Of a DNA stretch of 64,000 bases, positions 61,740 through 64,000 are shown piece by piece. Every line of letters starts with the position of its first letter. The stretch's first letter is position 1. The stretch is from Prorocentrum cordatum. Its lineage: Eukaryota > Sar > Dinophyceae > Prorocentrales > Prorocentraceae. The notes beneath the pieces are model-generated. The model was not told the DNA's origin, searched no databases, and was given only the letters and a program-made list of their open reading frames with translations. The stretch covers positions 1 to 64,000 of the forward strand of contig CAUYUJ010019086.1 in the NCBI GenBank assembly GCA_963575745.1, read 5' to 3'. Position numbers and translations under genes: made by a program.

Positions 61740-61985
61740 TCACATTTTCAAAACACCGCAAAAACTGTATGAAACACATCACATGCGAGATAAGGGCGTG
61801 CATTCTTCAAGCGGGGTTGCGTTCCTTTCCTTTGAATGTGCTTGTTTTGAATGAAAATTACAAACACGGAAAAATACTCCATTTGTAATATTGGCGCAAA
61901 CACCACAACAACTGCATGAAACGCATAACGTGCGAGATAACGGCGCGCATTCTTCAAGCGGGGTTGCCTTTCTTCTCGCGGCCCC
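61740..61985. repeat. About 150-bp repeat, two further copies
   Basis: Copies at 61,784 and 61,931 (spacing 147) of the family at 59,997-60,280, so the satellite and the 73-bp array lie between two pairs. Confidence 0.8.
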
Positions 61986-62090
61986 CTGGCGGGTCCTTTC
62001 GTCGCTTCTTCCTTTGAAGGCATCCGAGAATGGGATGTCCCGTTTTTCAACGAGCCTGACGACCCGCATTCGCCTGGCTCTCTGCGCTGC

Positions 62091-62829
62091 TCACGCCTCC
62101 CAGCACTCCAATTCTTGTCTGGCCTCCCAGTAGCTCTGCCGCACGGTGCGCAGGCGGCGCCGGAGGTCAGCGTTGCGTTTCTTCTCTTTCTTCAGCTCCT
62201 CGTCTCTCTTCAGGTTCGCGCAGATATTGAGCGACGCTGCCTTCAGATTCGCCGCCGTCTTGGCCAGTTATTTGCCGTCTGCTCCTTCTCCTTCTTCTCC
62301 TCAGAGGGAACGCAAACAGGCGACATGTGGAGCACTCGCCAAAGGAAAAAACTGCTTGGGGGGGTTCTTGTTGCAGGGGGTACTATGTCGCCAGATTGCG
62401 TCCCCGATCCCCCAAGTAAGCCTTCTTCCCCTTTTTCGCCTCCGCCCACGCCTCCTGGGCATCCTCGCGGCGAGCCTCTGCAGCGTCCTTGGCGGCCTTG
62501 GCGTCGCGGAAATGCACGTTGGACCGCCTCCTGCGCAAAGCACAGAAATTCAATTTCCGTATCATTTCGAAAGAGCAAACCTATATTTAATGGTAGAACT
62601 TTGACACCACCCACAAGGTCCTGAGGTTGTCGGCGTCGGCCTGGTGCTTTTTCGCTATATGCCCCAGCCGGCCCTTGAGCTTCAGTGCAGCCGCGCGGGC
62701 GCCCTCCGCCATCAAGCGCCGCATTCGGGGCTGGAGCATAAACTGGTGAAGGCGTTTTTTTGCCTTGTAGTCAGCGTTTTGTTTCAGTTTTGCCTGATAG
62801 GCTTTCGTGCCCTTTTTGGGATTCCCCAT
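62091..62829 (-). CDS. Small Lys/Ala-rich coiled-coil protein gene, three probable exons
   Basis: Exon 1: ATG at 62,829, MGNPKKGTKAYQAKLKQNAD to HIAKKHQADADNLRTLW (about 62,612). Exon 2: after acceptor TTTGCGCAG, from 62,530, SNVHFRDAKAAKDAAEARRE and AQEAWAEAKKGKKAYLGD to about 62,395. Exon 3: after CCCTCTGAG, about 62,312 to TGA at 62,091, with EEKKEKEQTANN, then KTAANLKAASLNICANLKRD and VRQSYWEARQELECWEA. A one-base indel near 62,268 is needed inside exon 3. Heptad-rich helices throughout suggest a coiled-coil structural or nuclear protein; no family recognised. Splice sites are inferred by eye. Confidence 0.5.
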
Positions 62830-62899
62830 TTGGGCTGAAACCTCGTTTGACTTGAGCCAGAACCTCGCCGCGGCGCGACAAAGACGCGAAAAAAACGAA

Positions 62900-63200
62900 T
62901 GATTGCGAGAACGGAGTGAGGATAGATAATGCTCTGCTCCCTTTCCTATATTCCCCTCGCCCTTTACTCCTCGTCGTTTCCCTATACTCGCCCTCCTCTT
63001 CTTCCTCCTCATCCCCCTCCTTCTCTGTTTCCTTGACTTCCTCCTCAGCCTCACCGCGCCCCCCGCTGACCACTCGTGCCCCCCGCCTTCATGATGCCCC
63101 CAAGAACAAATCAAAGTCGGATTTCGAAATTGATTGATTTGTTTTTTATGTTCCTTTTTGCCCCCCCCCCCCCCCAAAAAAAAAAAAAAAAAAAAACAAT
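62900..63200. other. TC-rich sequence and C/A homopolymer
   Basis: Upstream of the coiled-coil gene. CTCCTCTTCTTCC-like tract 62,985-63,050, then a 15-base C run and a long A run at 63,162-63,197. No gene. Confidence 0.6.
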
Positions 63201-63224
63201 CCTGGCGAAAGACCCAACCATATG

Positions 63225-63394
63225 CAGTTGTGAATGCCGCAATTGTGAGTACCTTCCTCGGCGGCGCCCCCTATGGGGCCACGAACCGCACGAGGGGCAT
63301 GCCGAAATATGGCGGGGTACACAACGCAAAGGAATACGATAGGTCAGATTACGAAAGAATGAACGCGGGCGAGCCAGAGCGCGAGAGAGTCTGA
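63225..63394 (+). CDS. Possible plus-strand exon
   Basis: Open segment reading NAAIVSTFLGGAPYGATNRT and GMPKYGGVHNAKEYDRSDYE up to a stop at 63,394. Composition is protein-like and the segment follows a C/A homopolymer. There is no family match and no clear start, so it may be a last exon or chance. Confidence 0.25.
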
Positions 63395-63669
63395 GTGTGA
63401 ATGGGTCTGCGTGGGAGTGAGTATATTTGCATGAATGCGATCTTGGCTACGCCTAGTGTAAATGTATATGAATGTGAATGGCTCGAGCATGCCTGTCCGA
63501 ACACTTGTGACACTGGGCGTGGCCGCCGCAGGCAGCTTCCGCGGGAACCCCGACGGCAGCGCCCGCGCGCCGCGACGCCCATGTCGGCACGCCCCTCACG
63601 GGGATCGCACCCGCTTCCGTCCCTTCTTTTCCCCCCTCTTTGCCTGCGCGCTCCAAAATCCAAAGCTGC

Positions 63670-63925
63670 GGGCGCAGAGCAGCGCGGAGTCCCCGCGACG
63701 CGCGCAGGTCGCCGCGGAGGGGTCCCAGCGACGCGCGCAGGTCGTCCGCTGCGCGGAGCACAGAGAGCTAGCCGGCAGGCTGATTGCGGGCAAGGCTCCG
63801 GCCGCTAGGCAGAGCGACGACGGGCGAGCGAGGCGCTGAGCAGAGCGCCGCGCGGAATCCCCGCGACGCGCGCTGGTCGCCCCGAGAGGGCCCCAGCGAC
63901 GCGCGCGGGTCGTCCGCGGCGCGAG
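63670..63925. repeat. 161-bp tandem duplication, GC-rich
   Basis: CCCCGCGACGCGCGC(A/T)GGTCGCC occurs near 63,692 and 63,858, and CCAGCGACGCGCGC(A/G)GGTCGTCC near 63,726 and 63,891. This indicates two diverged copies of a roughly 165-bp unit. Confidence 0.75.
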
Positions 63926-64000
63926 GCCGAACAATTATGCGGGCAGTCGAGAGAAGGCGCGGCTCGGGGGGGGCGCTGCTCAGGTCAGGCCTCGCGGATA

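Overview
The window looks like nuclear DNA of a dinoflagellate. Four things point there: (i) a tandem array built on the last 12 nt of the dinoflagellate trans-spliced leader; (ii) DIRS-type and LINE-type retroelements of the protein types I associate with dinoflagellates; (iii) very large amounts of simple-sequence DNA; (iv) a host gene scattered over about 20 kb of repeat-filled introns. No prokaryotic operon, rRNA, CRISPR array or convincing tRNA is visible. Genus cannot be fixed from sequence alone; a large-genome species such as Prorocentrum would fit. Almost all recognisable coding sequence, mobile and host, is on the minus strand. Many long open frames are only simple repeats or antisense shadows and are not annotated as genes.

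Layout. 1-7,898: a decayed DIRS/PAT-like tyrosine-recombinase retrotransposon (DIRS-1) with split direct repeats, cut by the left window edge and abutting a (GGTAAT)n array. 7,899-9,412: hexanucleotide satellites. About 9,413-17,680: LINE A, with ORF1, an endonuclease-RT ORF2 and an ORF3, all in ONE frame separated only by a TGA and a TAG, and headed by a spliced-leader relic array. 17,680-18,076: (GGTGAT)n. About 18,080-25,357: LINE B, with an intact ORF1 and a broken endonuclease-RT-zinc finger-RNase H ORF2. 25,358-25,485: (GGTGAT)n again. 26,098-29,775: a 3.7-kb triplet-repeat desert. About 29,820-31,745: LINE C, a 5'-truncated RT-RNase H fragment, followed by mostly unassigned DNA to 37 kb. 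37,458-49,160: triplet arrays, a dispersed AAGAGGCCC-type repeat family and minisatellites. 49,792-56,078: DIRS-2, a complete-looking DIRS/PAT-like element with near-identical split repeats. 56,079-64,000: more simple repeats, a degraded multi-fragment coding region, three tandem repeat families and a small coiled-coil gene.

Host genes. A putative secreted fucosyltransferase-like glycosyltransferase is seen as separate minus-strand exons near 46.7-45.9, 40.5-40.1 and 26.6-26.5 kb, so LINE C and several kb of ATC repeats would lie in its introns. A lysine-rich coiled-coil protein (62.8-62.1 kb) has three probable exons.

Most novel features: DIRS-2 encodes the recombinase in a second frame inside an uninterrupted RT-RNase H-methyltransferase ORF, and its methyltransferase-like domain has cytosine-C5 type motifs. 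Both LINEs join ORF1 to ORF2 in the same frame across one TGA. LINE A carries stacked spliced-leader relics. The well-defined elements are bounded by microsatellite arrays. Three of five reverse transcriptases carry Asn for the second catalytic Asp.
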